Part shown: positions 34,853 through 44,302 of the stretch, one piece after another | Layout: every line of letters starts with the position of its first letter | How positions within the stretch are numbered: the stretch's first letter is position 1 | Program-made: the position numbers and the translations under genes | The notes under the pieces: model-generated | Told to the model about the DNA's origin: nothing | Database searches by the model: none | What the model saw: only the letters and a program-made list of their open reading frames with translations | DNA from: Evansella sp. LMS18 | GTDB lineage: Bacteria; Bacillota; Bacilli; Bacillales; Salisediminibacteriaceae | Reading direction: 5' to 3' | Length of the DNA stretch: 64,000 nt | Assembly: GCF_024362785.1 (NCBI RefSeq) | Contig: NZ_CP093301.1 | Location: 2,542,001 to 2,606,000 of the forward strand

Positions 34853-36046
34853 GTGACAAAAACTAATGAAGTTATTGACTTGACTGAAAAATTCGGTGCA
34901 AAAAACTACCATCCCCTCCCTATAGTTATTTCCAAAGCGGAAGGTGTATGGGTAGAGGATCCTGAGGGAAACCGTTATATTGATATGCTTAGCGCCTATT
35001 CAGCTATGAACCAGGGGCATCGTCATCCTAAAATCATCCAGGCGCTTAAAGATCAGGCAGATCGTATTACGTTAACTTCCCGTGCTTTTCATAATGACCA
35101 GCTTGGCCTGTTTTATGAAAAAGTATCCAAACTTACGGGGAAAAACATGGTACTTCCAATGAACACAGGCGCCGAGGCTGTGGAAACGGCAGTTAAGGCT
35201 GTCCGCCGCTGGGCTTACCGTTCAAAGGGAGTAGAGGAAAATAAAGCTGAAATTATTGTCTGTGAGGAAAACTTCCATGGCAGAACGATGACGGCTGTAT
35301 CTCTTTCTTCCAATGAGGAATACAAGCAGGATTTCGGTCCGATGCTTCCTGGGATCAAGGTAATTCCTTTCGGGGACACGGAAGCGCTGAAAGAAGCGAT
35401 TACCCCGAATACGGCAGCATTCCTTTTTGAGCCGATTCAGGGAGAGGCTGGCATAAACATTCCGCCTGAAGGGTTCCTTAAGGAAGCATATAATATCTGT
35501 AAAGAAAACAATGTATTATATGTTGCCGATGAAATTCAGGCAGGCCTTGGCAGAAGCGGGAAAATGTTCGCCTGCGACTGGGAGGATGTTGAGCCTGATA
35601 TGTATATTCTCGGTAAAGCACTCGGAGGAGGCGTGATGCCAATCTCTGTAGTAGCGGCTAACGATGATATACTCGGAGTTTTTGAGCCAGGTTCCCATGG
35701 TTCCACGTTTGGCGGTAACCCTCTTGCGAGTGCAGTATCTGTTGCTGCTCTGGAAGTTATAGAGGAAGAAAATCTTGTGGAACGTTCTCTTAAGCTTGGA
35801 GAATACTTTATGGATGAGCTTAAAAAGATAGATAATCCGAATATCAAAGAAGTAAGAGGGAAAGGCCTGTTTATCGGAGTGGAGATGACAGGAGCCGCAC
35901 GCCCTTATTGTGAAGCATTAAAAGAGGAAGGCCTTCTATGTAAAGAAACACACGAAAACGTAATCCGCTTTGCCCCGCCGCTTGTAATATCCGAAGAGGA
36001 TCTGGACTGGGCGATTGAGCGTGTGAAAAAGGTTCTTTCGAATTAA
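34853..36046 (+). CDS. rocD: RocD, ornithine aminotransferase
   Basis: 397 residues, GTG start after AAGGGGGT. Class III aminotransferase: ornithine + 2-oxoglutarate gives glutamate semialdehyde + glutamate. PLP lysine in [15 protein letters not shown] (about 255), with FEPIQGEAG and [11 protein letters not shown] motifs (about 190 and 222). 30 bp after rocA, so co-transcribed. A probable terminator follows. Confidence 0.96.
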   Translation: MTKTNEVIDLTEKFGAKNYHPLPIVISKAEGVWVEDPEGNRYIDMLSAYSAMNQGHRHPKIIQALKDQADRITLTSRAFHNDQLGLFYEKVSKLTGKNMVLPMNTGAEAVETAVKAVRRWAYRSKGVEENKAEIIVCEENFHGRTMTAVSLSSNEEYKQDFGPMLPGIKVIPFGDTEALKEAITPNTAAFLFEPIQGEAGINIPPEGFLKEAYNICKENNVLYVADEIQAGLGRSGKMFACDWEDVEPDMYILGKALGGGVMPISVVAANDDILGVFEPGSHGSTFGGNPLASAVSVAALEVIEEENLVERSLKLGEYFMDELKKIDNPNIKEVRGKGLFIGVEMTGAARPYCEALKEEGLLCKETHENVIRFAPPLVISEEDLDWAIERVKKVLSN

Positions 36047-36095
36047 AGTCTGAGAGATAAAGAACAGAAGAATATCCTGGCGGTTAACAGGCTGA

Positions 36096-36134
36096 AAAGA
36101 GGATGCTTCGTCTTATGCGGAGCTCCTCTTTTTA
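36096..36134 (+). terminator. Probable terminator after rocD
   Basis: AAAGAGGA, long loop, TCCTCTTTTT. Moderate stem. Confidence 0.6.
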
Positions 36135-36260
36135 GGGAGCAGGCAGAAATCACGGGAAAGGCTGGCTCTCATGAAAGCAGGTGGTCTTTGTTCTTGTGTC
36201 AAAATATGAAATATTAATATTTGAAACTATGAAAGTCAGATGGAAGGACTGGTGAGAAAT

Positions 36261-37163
36261 ATGAAGAAAAAAATTTCTCTGATTGGAGTACCTATGGATT
36301 TAGGGCAAACTCGCCGGGGAGTAGACATGGGGCCGAGTGCTATCCGCTATGCAGGTGTCATTGAACGCCTGAAACGGCTGAACCATGAAGTGGAAGACCG
36401 GGGGGATATTGAAATAGGGCGCCCGCCAAACTTCGATATTAAAAATGAACAGAACCTGAAAGATCTGGAGGAAGTTGTGAAGTCGAACCAGCGGCTTGCT
36501 GATGCTGTTTCTGATGCTTCCGACAGAGGCGACTTTCCATTAGTGCTTGGTGGCGACCACAGTATAGCTATCGGTACACTGGCAGGCATAGCTAATAAAT
36601 ACGAAAATCTGGGTGTCATCTGGTATGACGCCCATGGTGATCTAAATACAGGAGAAACGTCACCATCCGGGAATATCCATGGTATGCCGCTGGCGGTAAG
36701 CCTGGGCATCGGGCATACTTCCCTGACTGAAATTGGCGGTTATGCTCCAAAAATCAAGCCGGAAAATATTGCGATAGTCGGGGCGCGTTCACTGGATGAA
36801 GGGGAAAAAGAGCTCATCCGTGAAAAAGGGATAAAAGTGTTCACGATGCATGAAATTGACCGCCTCGGCATGACCACCGTAATGGAAGAGGCTATTTCTC
36901 ACGTATCGAGAAATACCGATGGTCTTCACCTGAGTTTTGATCTTGATGCTCTGGATCCTCAGGATGCGCCAGGTGTGGGAACTCCGGTAGTTGGAGGGAC
37001 AACTTACCGTGAGGCACATTTAGCAATGGAAATACTTGCGGAACGCAACATTGTTACATCTGCAGAGTTTGTTGAGGTTAACCCGATTCTGGATAATAAA
37101 AACCAGACAGCGGAAGCAGCAGTGGCGCTGATCGGCTCTCTTTTCGGAGAGAAGCTGCTGTAG
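36261..37163 (+). CDS. rocF: RocF, arginase
   Basis: 300 residues from ATG 36261 (an in-frame ATG at 36240 is an alternative). Hydrolyses arginine to ornithine and urea. Manganese ligands visible in GGDHSIAIG (about 97-105), [10 protein letters not shown] (about 122) and [18 protein letters not shown] (about 222-238). Lies 215 bp after rocD with a probable terminator between; I saw no clear sigma-54 box directly upstream, so it may rely on read-through or its own promoter. Feeds ornithine to RocD. Confidence 0.95.
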   Translation: MKKKISLIGVPMDLGQTRRGVDMGPSAIRYAGVIERLKRLNHEVEDRGDIEIGRPPNFDIKNEQNLKDLEEVVKSNQRLADAVSDASDRGDFPLVLGGDHSIAIGTLAGIANKYENLGVIWYDAHGDLNTGETSPSGNIHGMPLAVSLGIGHTSLTEIGGYAPKIKPENIAIVGARSLDEGEKELIREKGIKVFTMHEIDRLGMTTVMEEAISHVSRNTDGLHLSFDLDALDPQDAPGVGTPVVGGTTYREAHLAMEILAERNIVTSAEFVEVNPILDNKNQTAEAAVALIGSLFGEKLL

Positions 37164-37189
37164 ATTGGATTGAGGGTAATTTAATATTT

Positions 37190-37522
37190 GAATCAATTTC
37201 ATAATTCAAGCTTTTCATCATTAATACGAACATTGTCTTAAAATGTTACTTTGTTGTTCGATTTACGCTACAGACGGACGCGTTCTGCGGGCACGGCTTC
37301 AACTAATTTTTGACGGCTGAACGCCATCAAAAATGGATTTTCAGCTTTTCATGCTTTTCCCGCAAGAACGAGCATCTTCTTCACCGCAAATGCGTCGAGT
37401 TGTCTCGACGGATATTCTACGGAGTTAAGCTGTCAGAGGAAGAGACAGTCACCGCCGTCTTACGCTGCAATCGAAAAGTAATGTTCGTTTTTTTACACAA
37501 AGTCTATATATGAAATTCATTC
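37190..37522 (-). repeat. Element A, copy 4 (long form)
   Basis: About 333 bp, reverse orientation. Ends GAATCAATTTCATA and TATGAAATTCATTC form a 14-bp terminal inverted repeat with one mismatch. Middle TTGACGGC / GCCATCAA arms and the extra block with GTCGAGTTGTCTCGAC, itself a small palindrome. Confidence 0.9.
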
Positions 37523-37528
37523 ATTTAA

Positions 37529-37571
37529 TAAAAACAGCCGCCATGTTCTCCTAGGAGCCCATGGCGGCTTT
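37529..37571 (-). terminator. Terminator of mgtE
   Basis: AGCCGCCATG, loop, CATGGCGGCT, T-rich on the minus strand; 10-bp perfect stem. Confidence 0.88.
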
Positions 37572-37575
37572 CTTT

Positions 37576-38922
37576 TTAAACGAGGTGATGAAGAAGGCTT
37601 GTTGCTATGCCGAAATAAATCAGTAAGGAAAAAATATCGTTCAGAGTGGTGATAAGCGGACCTGAAGCGACCGCAGGATCCACACCAAAATGATATAGAA
37701 TGAGAGGTATTATTGTACCTGCCAGTGTTCCGATAATCAGTGTAGCGAGCAGGGAAACGCCGACAATCGTTCCGAATATGATATCTGACTGCCAGAGGGA
37801 GGCGACAATAAAAACGAGGGCTCCGCATGTGATACCGATAATAATCCCTACTTTAAGCTCACGCCATATGAGTTTCAGAACTGTGTTCTTTTCCATGGTT
37901 GTTGTTACAAGGCCTCTTACGACCACTGCGAGAGACTGAGTACCAGTATTACCTGTCATACCGGCGATCATTGGCATAAAGAATATTAATGCGACTACCT
38001 GCTCCAGTGTCTGCTCAAAGCCGTCAAGAATACTTCCTGTTATTAATCCGATAAATAGTAGGAGAACAAGCCATGGTAGGCGCCGGTAAGAAGCAACTAC
38101 AGCTTTTGTGTTAAAATCAATAGCCTTACCTGAGGCGGATAATTTTTCAATATCCTCATTAGCTTCTTCAATAAAAACGTCGATAACATCATCGACTGTT
38201 ACAATCCCTTTCAGATGATTTTTCTCATCCACAACCGGAACCGCTAAAAAGTCATAACGCTGTATTAGCTGGGCCACTTCTTCCTGGTCCATTGTCAGCG
38301 GGACTGATATAACCCTGCTGAACATAATATCGCCAATTCTTTCATTGGTGTCAGCCAGAAGCAGATCCCGGTAAGATACGACGCCTACCAGCTTTTTATT
38401 TTCGTCAATGACATACAGATAATAGATATTTCTTGTGAATTCCGCAAAGCTTTTGAACTTTTCCACAGCGTCCCTGACTGTGTAGTAATCCCTGATCCAG
38501 ACAAACTCATCTGTCATAATTCCCCCTGCTGTTTCAGGAGGGTAACTCATCAGCTGCTGGACTGTTTTAGATTCCTCTTTCTGCATGGCAGAGAGGTACT
38601 CTTCAAGTTTTTCTTCGGAGATTTCGCTCAGCAGGTCGGCAAGGTCGTCATTATCCATAATATCCATAACTTTGGAGGACTTTTCAATCCCCAGCTTCTG
38701 GAGGACCTCCATTTGCATCTCCTGATCCAGTTCCATCATAAGGTCAGCAATTTGCTTAGAGGTCAGGAAAGAAAGGAACTTATAATGGTGTTTTTCAGGA
38801 AGTGCCCGGTACAACTCTGCGAAATCGTACGGGTGCAGTTCCTCAAGAGTTTCCCTGAGGGCGATACGTTTCCCGTCTTTAAGATGTTTTATTGTTAAAA
38901 CCGTCAATTGGTCTGTATTCAT
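37576..38922 (-). CDS. mgtE: MgtE magnesium transporter/channel
   Basis: 448 residues from ATG 38920-38922 behind GAGGTG. N-terminal MgtE_N superhelix (about 1-120), a pair of CBS domains (about 130-250; MTDEFVWIRDYYTVRDA and IGDIMFSRVISVPLTMDQEE), a plug-like helix and five membrane spans (about 285-448) containing the MPMIAGMTGNTGTQS selectivity region. Imports Mg2+ down its gradient, closing when cytosolic Mg2+ fills the CBS/N domains. No M-box riboswitch was seen upstream. Confidence 0.95.
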   Translation of the reverse strand: MNTDQLTVLTIKHLKDGKRIALRETLEELHPYDFAELYRALPEKHHYKFLSFLTSKQIADLMMELDQEMQMEVLQKLGIEKSSKVMDIMDNDDLADLLSEISEEKLEEYLSAMQKEESKTVQQLMSYPPETAGGIMTDEFVWIRDYYTVRDAVEKFKSFAEFTRNIYYLYVIDENKKLVGVVSYRDLLLADTNERIGDIMFSRVISVPLTMDQEEVAQLIQRYDFLAVPVVDEKNHLKGIVTVDDVIDVFIEEANEDIEKLSASGKAIDFNTKAVVASYRRLPWLVLLLFIGLITGSILDGFEQTLEQVVALIFFMPMIAGMTGNTGTQSLAVVVRGLVTTTMEKNTVLKLIWRELKVGIIIGITCGALVFIVASLWQSDIIFGTIVGVSLLATLIIGTLAGTIIPLILYHFGVDPAVASGPLITTLNDIFSLLIYFGIATSLLHHLV

Positions 38923-39090
38923 TTTTCGCACCTCTTTCATCGCATAGTCTTGCTGTTAACTGACAAAAATTCCTCTTTTGCTGCAATAATCCTACTCTAT
39001 GTTATCACCCGGGATGTAAAAAGGTTAAGAAAAAATGTATTTTTTTTAGTTTTGTTTTATTCTGGCCAGCTGGACCAATACTTTGCACAG

Positions 39091-39256
39091 TTAATTCTCG
39101 AAAACGGCAGGTTAATTCTCGAAAAGGCAGGTCCCATTCCCGAAATCGGATGCCCAATTATCGAAGCGACCGCCAATTCTCGAAAATGCCGGTTTAATTC
39201 TCGAAAAGGCAGGTTCCATTCTCGAATTCAGGTGTTCAATTCTCGAAGGTGCATGC
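39091..39256. repeat. Tandem array 4: eight 19-22-bp units with TTCTCGAAAA cores
   Basis: Units such as TTAATTCTCGAAAAGGCAGG, some diverged (CCCGAAATC, TATCGAAGC). It directly precedes element B copy 3, on the 3' side of the cytochrome oxidase operon. The CGAAAA core recalls array 2 (TGCGAAAA). Confidence 0.85.
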
Positions 39257-39270
39257 TTTGCCTTACTGAT

Positions 39271-39340
39271 TATCCCGATTGGTTCAGCTAACAATCAGTG
39301 GAAGATGAGTAAAACCCCCACTAATCGAAGGTTCACTTTA
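39271..39340 (+). repeat. Element B, copy 3 (right half only)
   Basis: Starts at ATCCCGATTGGTTC, has CAATCAGTGG and CCCCCACTAATCG arms and ends GGTTCACTTTA. The left stem is missing, so this copy is truncated. Confidence 0.8.
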
Positions 39341-39351
39341 TATTACCCTTT

Positions 39352-39388
39352 AGGCAAAACAAAAAAGCGGGCATTTTCTGCCCGCTTT
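39352..39388 (-). terminator. Terminator of the cytochrome oxidase operon
   Basis: AAAGCGGGCA-gaaaa-TGCCCGCTTT, T-rich on the minus strand. Confidence 0.9.
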
Positions 39389-39403
39389 CAACATGATTTA
39401 AAT

Positions 39404-41101
39404 TTATTTAATTAAGTTGTTGAAAACCGGTGAGCCAGGAGGTGAGTTCACAATCATATCGTAAATTGGAATTGTGTATGCGAACACAATTAGCAGAGCT
39501 GTGATAATCAGCCACAATTTCCAGTTTTCCAGGAACTTAGGGCTCTCTTTCATATCATGCGGATCAGGAGTCATTGGGAACTCTGTTTCTCCCTTAGGCG
39601 CTAACAAAGTCAAATAAATGAAATTGTAGAACATCAGTACTCCTGCGGCTGTCAGTATTACCCCTCCGACAGCCACTGTAATATGGCTGGCGAATATCCC
39701 TTCAAACCAGGCGACTGCCTGTGGAGCATCCTGGTATGTTGCATAGGCAGTACGGCGCGGTGCCCCGAATAAACCGAGAATATGCATCGCTCCCGACATA
39801 AGGAACATTCCAATTGACCAGAGCCAGGTCTGCACTATTCCGCACCGGTTTGCATGCTTTGTAAAGCGGCGTCCGGTAAGCATAGGCAGAAGCCAGTAAG
39901 CCATTCCGAAGAAAGTAAGGATGACTGTAGTTCCAACTGTTAAATGGAAATGACCTACCACCCAAAGGGTATTATGCACCACCGCATTCAAGCTGAAACT
40001 GGCGTTGATTAAACCGCCAATCCCTGCAGGAATGAAGAACATCATTCCCATAAACGGTGCGAAAAATCTTACGTCTCCCCAAGGAAGCTTTTTAAGCCAG
40101 CTGATAATCCCTTTGCCGCCTTTTTCTCTGCCGGTCTGCTCGAATGTTGCGAAAATCGAGAACGCGGTTAATAAGGACGGAATCACAACCGCAAAAGTTA
40201 ACACTGTCTGCAGAAACTTCCAGAATTCCGTAACCCCGGACTCCATGAGCATATGGTGGAATCCAACCGGGGTGGAAAACAGCAGGAACAGGACAAAAGC
40301 AAGCTTTGCAAGAGAACTGCTGAACAATCTTCCGCCTATCAGCTTCGGTATAACTAAGTACCATACCATATACGTAGGCATGATCCAGAAGTATACGAGC
40401 GGATGGCCAAAGTACCAGAATAACGTACGAGTAAGCAAGACGTTCACACTGTCAGTCAGCCCAAGGGCCCAAGGCAGAATCAGGAACAGAATGGAAACAG
40501 CGGCCCCAAGACTTGACACAATCCAGAGCAGGAGTGTGGCAGTTGTCATAAAGCTGAATAAAGGAGATCTTTCTGCCGGGTTTTCTTTTTTCCAGCGATA
40601 AAAATGAGTCAGGATAGCAGCGCTTGAAATCCATGTACCAACCACAAATAATGTCAAACCGATATAAAACAGCCAGTGAGCAGCCAGAGGTGCATAAAAA
40701 GTATATAAAACCGAGGCTTCGTTCATTAGTATCATAATAGTCGCAAGGACTGCCCCGATGGACATTACAGTAAATCCGGTCCAGCCAAGTTTTCTTAAGC
40801 CTTTAGTTAACGGACCGTGTGTATAGCTTATTCCCGCGAAGAAGAAACCAAATATAAAGTAAGTAGTAAATACGAGTGCCAGTAAAACTCCGTGGGCAGT
40901 TAATATTTGATAATAACCGAGCCAGCTCGGGAGAGGAATCAGTCCACCCCTTGCAAGTCCCTGGAGCAATCCCCCAAGTACTCCGATAATGAAGGCAACG
41001 AATGCCACGGACATATGGTAAATAGTCAACTTTTTATCTTTTGGATCTACACCTGGTTTTACTTGCTGAGTAATATCAACCGCTAAATTTGTAATATTCA
41101 T
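39404..41101 (-). CDS. cbaA: b(a)3-type cytochrome c oxidase subunit I
   Basis: 565 residues, 13 membrane helices expected. Heme-copper centre ligands visible: low-spin heme His in ILTAHGVLLAL (about 65-75), CuB His and cross-linked Tyr motif GHPLVYFWIMP (about 233-243), and the heme a3/low-spin His pair in WVVGHFHLTVG (about 375-385). Family B (ba3-like) oxidase, reducing O2 to water and pumping protons; common in alkaliphilic bacilli. The ATG overlaps the end of the subunit II gene (4 bp). Confidence 0.93.
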   Translation of the reverse strand: MNITNLAVDITQQVKPGVDPKDKKLTIYHMSVAFVAFIIGVLGGLLQGLARGGLIPLPSWLGYYQILTAHGVLLALVFTTYFIFGFFFAGISYTHGPLTKGLRKLGWTGFTVMSIGAVLATIMILMNEASVLYTFYAPLAAHWLFYIGLTLFVVGTWISSAAILTHFYRWKKENPAERSPLFSFMTTATLLLWIVSSLGAAVSILFLILPWALGLTDSVNVLLTRTLFWYFGHPLVYFWIMPTYMVWYLVIPKLIGGRLFSSSLAKLAFVLFLLFSTPVGFHHMLMESGVTEFWKFLQTVLTFAVVIPSLLTAFSIFATFEQTGREKGGKGIISWLKKLPWGDVRFFAPFMGMMFFIPAGIGGLINASFSLNAVVHNTLWVVGHFHLTVGTTVILTFFGMAYWLLPMLTGRRFTKHANRCGIVQTWLWSIGMFLMSGAMHILGLFGAPRRTAYATYQDAPQAVAWFEGIFASHITVAVGGVILTAAGVLMFYNFIYLTLLAPKGETEFPMTPDPHDMKESPKFLENWKLWLIITALLIVFAYTIPIYDMIVNSPPGSPVFNNLIK

Positions 41102-41571
41102 CGTGGAACCACCTCAATCGTCATTGACATATAGTGATGGCCGGTACCGCAATATTCATTACAAAGAACGAGGTACTCGCCAGGCTCATTGAAAGTGTGC
41201 TCAGCCATATTGACGTGGCCGGGCGTCACCATGAAATTCACATTGGTGCCAGGTATAGTGAAACTGTGGACTACATCTGCGCTTGTTACTTCAAAAAGGA
41301 CAGTGGCCCCTTCAGGCACTTCAATACGATTTGGATTGTAGCCAAACGCCTGGGCTACGAGTGTAGCTCTGTATGTTGATTCATCAATTTTAGTGAGTCC
41401 AGGCTCGGAGAATACCGGATCCTGGTCGAGATTCGCAGCGTCTACAGTAGCCATGTGGCTTGGCGGCTGATGGCCGAAAGCAAATGCAGCAACCCCAATG
41501 ACTCCCAGAAACAGTACAAGAGATCCTACCCCGAAAATAAGCCAGATTTTTTCATACTTATGAATGTGCAT
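41098..41571 (-). CDS. cbaB: Cytochrome c oxidase subunit II (CuA)
   Basis: 157 residues. One N-terminal membrane helix (about 10-32), then the CuA cupredoxin domain: His in DVVHSFTIPG and CuA motif CNEYCGTGHHYM (about 137-148), where two Cys, His and Met bind the dinuclear copper that takes electrons from cytochrome c. It precedes subunit I with a 4-bp overlap. Confidence 0.95.
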   Translation of the reverse strand: MHIHKYEKIWLIFGVGSLVLFLGVIGVAAFAFGHQPPSHMATVDAANLDQDPVFSEPGLTKIDESTYRATLVAQAFGYNPNRIEVPEGATVLFEVTSADVVHSFTIPGTNVNFMVTPGHVNMAEHTFNEPGEYLVLCNEYCGTGHHYMSMTIEVVPR

Positions 41572-41590
41572 AATAATCCCCCCAAAAAGT

Positions 41591-41743
41591 TTAAGAACGC
41601 TCTAAAAATAAAAAGAACACGGCAAACCACGATAGTAAAATCAATACACCCAGCGTCATGGTGAATATCAGAGTTGTTTTCAGCGATGTATGATCTTCCC
41701 CCGAAGTGTTGGATTTTGATTGTTGCTTGTTCATTTCGCTCAT
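41591..41743 (-). CDS. cbaD: Cytochrome c oxidase subunit IIa-like small protein (50 aa)
   Basis: ATG 41741-41743 after GGGGAGG (minus). 50 residues: a polar N-terminus (SEMNKQQSKSNTSGEDHTS) and a single helix (TTLIFTMTLGVLILLSWFAVFFLF) ending LERS. Size, single helix and place ahead of subunit II match the ba3 oxidase subunit IIa (CbaD). The stop lies 19 bp before the subunit II start. Too short for standard ORF calling. Confidence 0.8.
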   Translation of the reverse strand: MSEMNKQQSKSNTSGEDHTSLKTTLIFTMTLGVLILLSWFAVFFLFLERS

Positions 41744-42165
41744 ACCTTGCCTCCCCTTTCTTCATAAACATGTATTTGAATTCCCCCATGACCTAATAAT
41801 AAGTTAAGCAAGGGAAATGAATCGTTTCATTTTGTGAAAAATTCGTGAATACTGTTAAAAAATTACATTTACACTATGGCTATGTTGTTAACCTCCTGAG
41901 GGTAAGAAGAGGGCGGAAGAAGATATATATAGGAAACCGCAGGCTGTATGAAGGTGAGAGTTGAGAAGCAAAAATAATACATATGGCAAGATAGTGAACT
42001 CCATTGACGGTAAAAAATAGCATATGATATACTTTTCTTAGTAATGAAAATCATTCTCAACTAATTTTTAATTATTCTAAAGTAAGAATTATAATAAATC
42101 AGAAAACGGAATTCCTCTGAACAGAACAGTGAATTATCATCGGGAAGGACTGGGAGGTAAGTGAC
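41744..42165. other. Divergent gap between the oxidase operon and the FbpC-like ATPase gene
   Basis: About 420 bp holding promoters for both directions. The plus-strand promoter and Fur-like box are listed separately. The oxidase promoter was not identified. Confidence 0.7.
42004..42060 (+). promoter_or_regulatory. Promoter with Fur-box-like site
   Basis: TTGACG (42004-42009), 18 bp, TATACT (42028-42033); right after it TAATGAAAATCATTCTCAA (42042-42060), a near match to the 19-bp Fur box. Iron repression of the downstream ATPase gene is the likely meaning. Confidence 0.7.
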
Positions 42166-43227
42166 ATGAGTTTCATCCAATTAAAAAACTTAACTAAATA
42201 CTTTGCAGGAAGCAATGTTCCATCGGTCCACTCGCTTAATTTAGATATTGAGCAAGGAGAAATCATTACATTACTGGGACCGAGCGGCTGTGGTAAAACA
42301 ACGACCTTAAGGATGATTGCAGGCTTCGAGCATCCAAGTGAAGGCCGCATTACTATTGATGGCAAAGAAATATTCAGCAGAACTCAGTCTCTGCCACCAG
42401 AAAAAAGGGGTATTGGCATGGTTTTTCAGGACTACGCCCTTTTCCCACATATGACAATTCTTAAAAACGTAATGTTCGGACTGAACAGATGGAGTACCCG
42501 TGAGAAAAAACGAAGAGCGCTTGAGGTTCTGGAACTGGTGGGTCTTGAAGATTACGGCAACCGTTATCCAACTCAATTATCCGGAGGACAGCAGCAGCGT
42601 GTTGCTTTAGCAAGGGCGCTTGCTCCTAAACCCCACGTAGTGCTGATGGATGAGCCATTCAGTAACCTGGATGCAGGTTTAAGGGAGAAAATGCGTTTTG
42701 ATGTTACGAATATCTTAAGAAAAGCTAACACGACGGCTATCATGGTTACCCATGACCAGAAAGACGCATTTGCTGTTTCTGACAGGGTTGTAGTTATGAA
42801 AGACGGGGTAATCCAGCAGATCGATGCTCCTAAAGAAATGTACCGCTGCCCGAAAAACTGTTTTGTTGCAGAGTTCGTTGGAAAAACAAATCTGCTTGCA
42901 GGAACGATGGATGATGATCTGCAGCATATTCATACACATATCGGTAAAGTGACTTTACCTAACAAATGGCAGGAGCGCCTTGAAAACGTGCAGATTTCCA
43001 TCAGGCCTGAAGGTTGCCGGTTAACCGACGGCGGAGCATATTGCGGCCAGGTAGAACGTGTGACTTACGGCGGGGAATATCAGGAACTGTATGTCCGCCT
43101 TCATAACGAACCAAATCTCTCAAAGGAGCCGATGCTCATTTACGCTCCAGTTGAACAGGACGTGGAAGTGGGGTCTATTGTTTCCTTTGATATTAAACCT
43201 GAATTAGTGGCTCTAGTGGAAAATTAA
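42166..43227 (+). CDS. FbpC-like ferric-iron ABC transporter ATPase, orphan gene
   Basis: 353 residues. Walker A GPSGCGKTT (38-46), Q-loop VFQDYALFPH, signature LSGGQQQR (about 138-145), Walker B VVLMDEPFSNLD, H-loop THDQ, then a C-terminal TOBE-like domain (about 240-350). This is the FbpC/PotA/MalK-type importer ATPase. The Fur-like box upstream points to iron uptake. No permease or binding protein gene is adjacent, so partners must lie elsewhere. Other substrates (spermidine, sugar) cannot be fully excluded. Confidence 0.88.
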   Translation: MSFIQLKNLTKYFAGSNVPSVHSLNLDIEQGEIITLLGPSGCGKTTTLRMIAGFEHPSEGRITIDGKEIFSRTQSLPPEKRGIGMVFQDYALFPHMTILKNVMFGLNRWSTREKKRRALEVLELVGLEDYGNRYPTQLSGGQQQRVALARALAPKPHVVLMDEPFSNLDAGLREKMRFDVTNILRKANTTAIMVTHDQKDAFAVSDRVVVMKDGVIQQIDAPKEMYRCPKNCFVAEFVGKTNLLAGTMDDDLQHIHTHIGKVTLPNKWQERLENVQISIRPEGCRLTDGGAYCGQVERVTYGGEYQELYVRLHNEPNLSKEPMLIYAPVEQDVEVGSIVSFDIKPELVALVEN

Positions 43228-43240
43228 TATATAAACAAGA

Positions 43241-43276
43241 AACGGCACAGTGCGAAAATGCACCGTGCCGTTATTA
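43241..43276. terminator. Terminator-like hairpin, possibly bidirectional
   Basis: AACGGCAC-a-GTGC-gaaaa-TGCAC-c-GTGCCGTT. Weak T-tract. Between the convergent ATPase and rhomboid genes. Confidence 0.7.
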
Positions 43277-43381
43277 ATATCCTGTTTATGTGCTGGACAA
43301 TGGGGTGGATGGCACTCCTCAACGTACGAAAGTGCCAGATTGCGTCTTATAACAAAAATCATCAGCAAAGTTTAACACACC

Positions 43382-44131
43382 CTACATAAAATACTGGGCG
43401 AAAAACAGGATTACGAGTATTGCGCCGACTAATAAAGAGATTGTTTTCAGGCGCTGCTTATTACGAGCTTTTTTCTGCCAGCGGTTCGGGTCAAAGGCCA
43501 GCCCATCCGGACTGCTGGGCCTGCGGTAGCGTCCGTAACGGGATACTCCGTACAGAATCAGCGGACCAAGACCTGCCCCTGCAATCAGTCCGAACAGATG
43601 GGCCAGGATGTTAACCCGGGGATTAACGAATGTCATAACTACAGCGATGATCAAAATCGTTGTTATTACCTGGGAGCTTCCCTGGTCAATCAGGTCTTTC
43701 CGCATCAGAACCATATATAAATAGACGCCGAACAAACCGAAGATTGCCCCTGATGCCCCTACATGGATCATCATTGGAGAACCGAGGATGAAAGTAGCAA
43801 TATTGGCAAGTATTCCAGTTGCCAGATAAGCGATAATAAATCTCACCGGGCCGAGCATCTGCTCCAGTGCCGGGCCAAACAGGACGAGGGAAAAAGAGTT
43901 GAACAGCATATGCATCAGCCCTGCATGAAGGAAGATGGGGGTGATGAGCCGCCAGTATTCACCCATGGCTATATGAAGATTGCTACCCATCCCGAGCAGC
44001 CTGATTTCCTGCCCCCAAAGCGCAGGGAATAAAGATACCCATAAGTGTAATATTATATGAATTGCTACAAGGCCTGTAATTACTTTATAAGTTCGTACAA
44101 ACTCACCGAAACTTTCCGTACGTATGAACAT
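43382..44131 (-). CDS. Rhomboid-family intramembrane serine protease
   Basis: 249 residues, six to seven membrane helices. Catalytic Ser in GASGAIFG (about 127-134) and catalytic His in ILAHLFGLIAGAGLG (about 177-190); oxyanion loop His/Asn in HMLFNSFSLVLFG. Cuts transmembrane substrates within the membrane. It corresponds in place to B. subtilis ydcA, divergent from acpS. Confidence 0.92.
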   Translation of the reverse strand: MFIRTESFGEFVRTYKVITGLVAIHIILHLWVSLFPALWGQEIRLLGMGSNLHIAMGEYWRLITPIFLHAGLMHMLFNSFSLVLFGPALEQMLGPVRFIIAYLATGILANIATFILGSPMMIHVGASGAIFGLFGVYLYMVLMRKDLIDQGSSQVITTILIIAVVMTFVNPRVNILAHLFGLIAGAGLGPLILYGVSRYGRYRRPSSPDGLAFDPNRWQKKARNKQRLKTISLLVGAILVILFFAQYFM

Positions 44132-44302
44132 TTTCTGGTCTCCTTTTTAACAGAGCAGGTGTTTAACTCTGCCGGGTAAAAGTCTATTATATTTTAACAT
44201 ATGATTAATTTACCATTCTAATATCAAATTCTGCGAGGAAAGAAGCAGTGGAACTCTCTGAATGATACAATATCAGAAGCTAAGAGTATGGAGGTAACTG
44301 AT

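Noticed and set aside
38923-39090. M-box (Mg2+) riboswitch upstream of mgtE
   Set aside because: The leader is short and lacks the conserved M-box segments.
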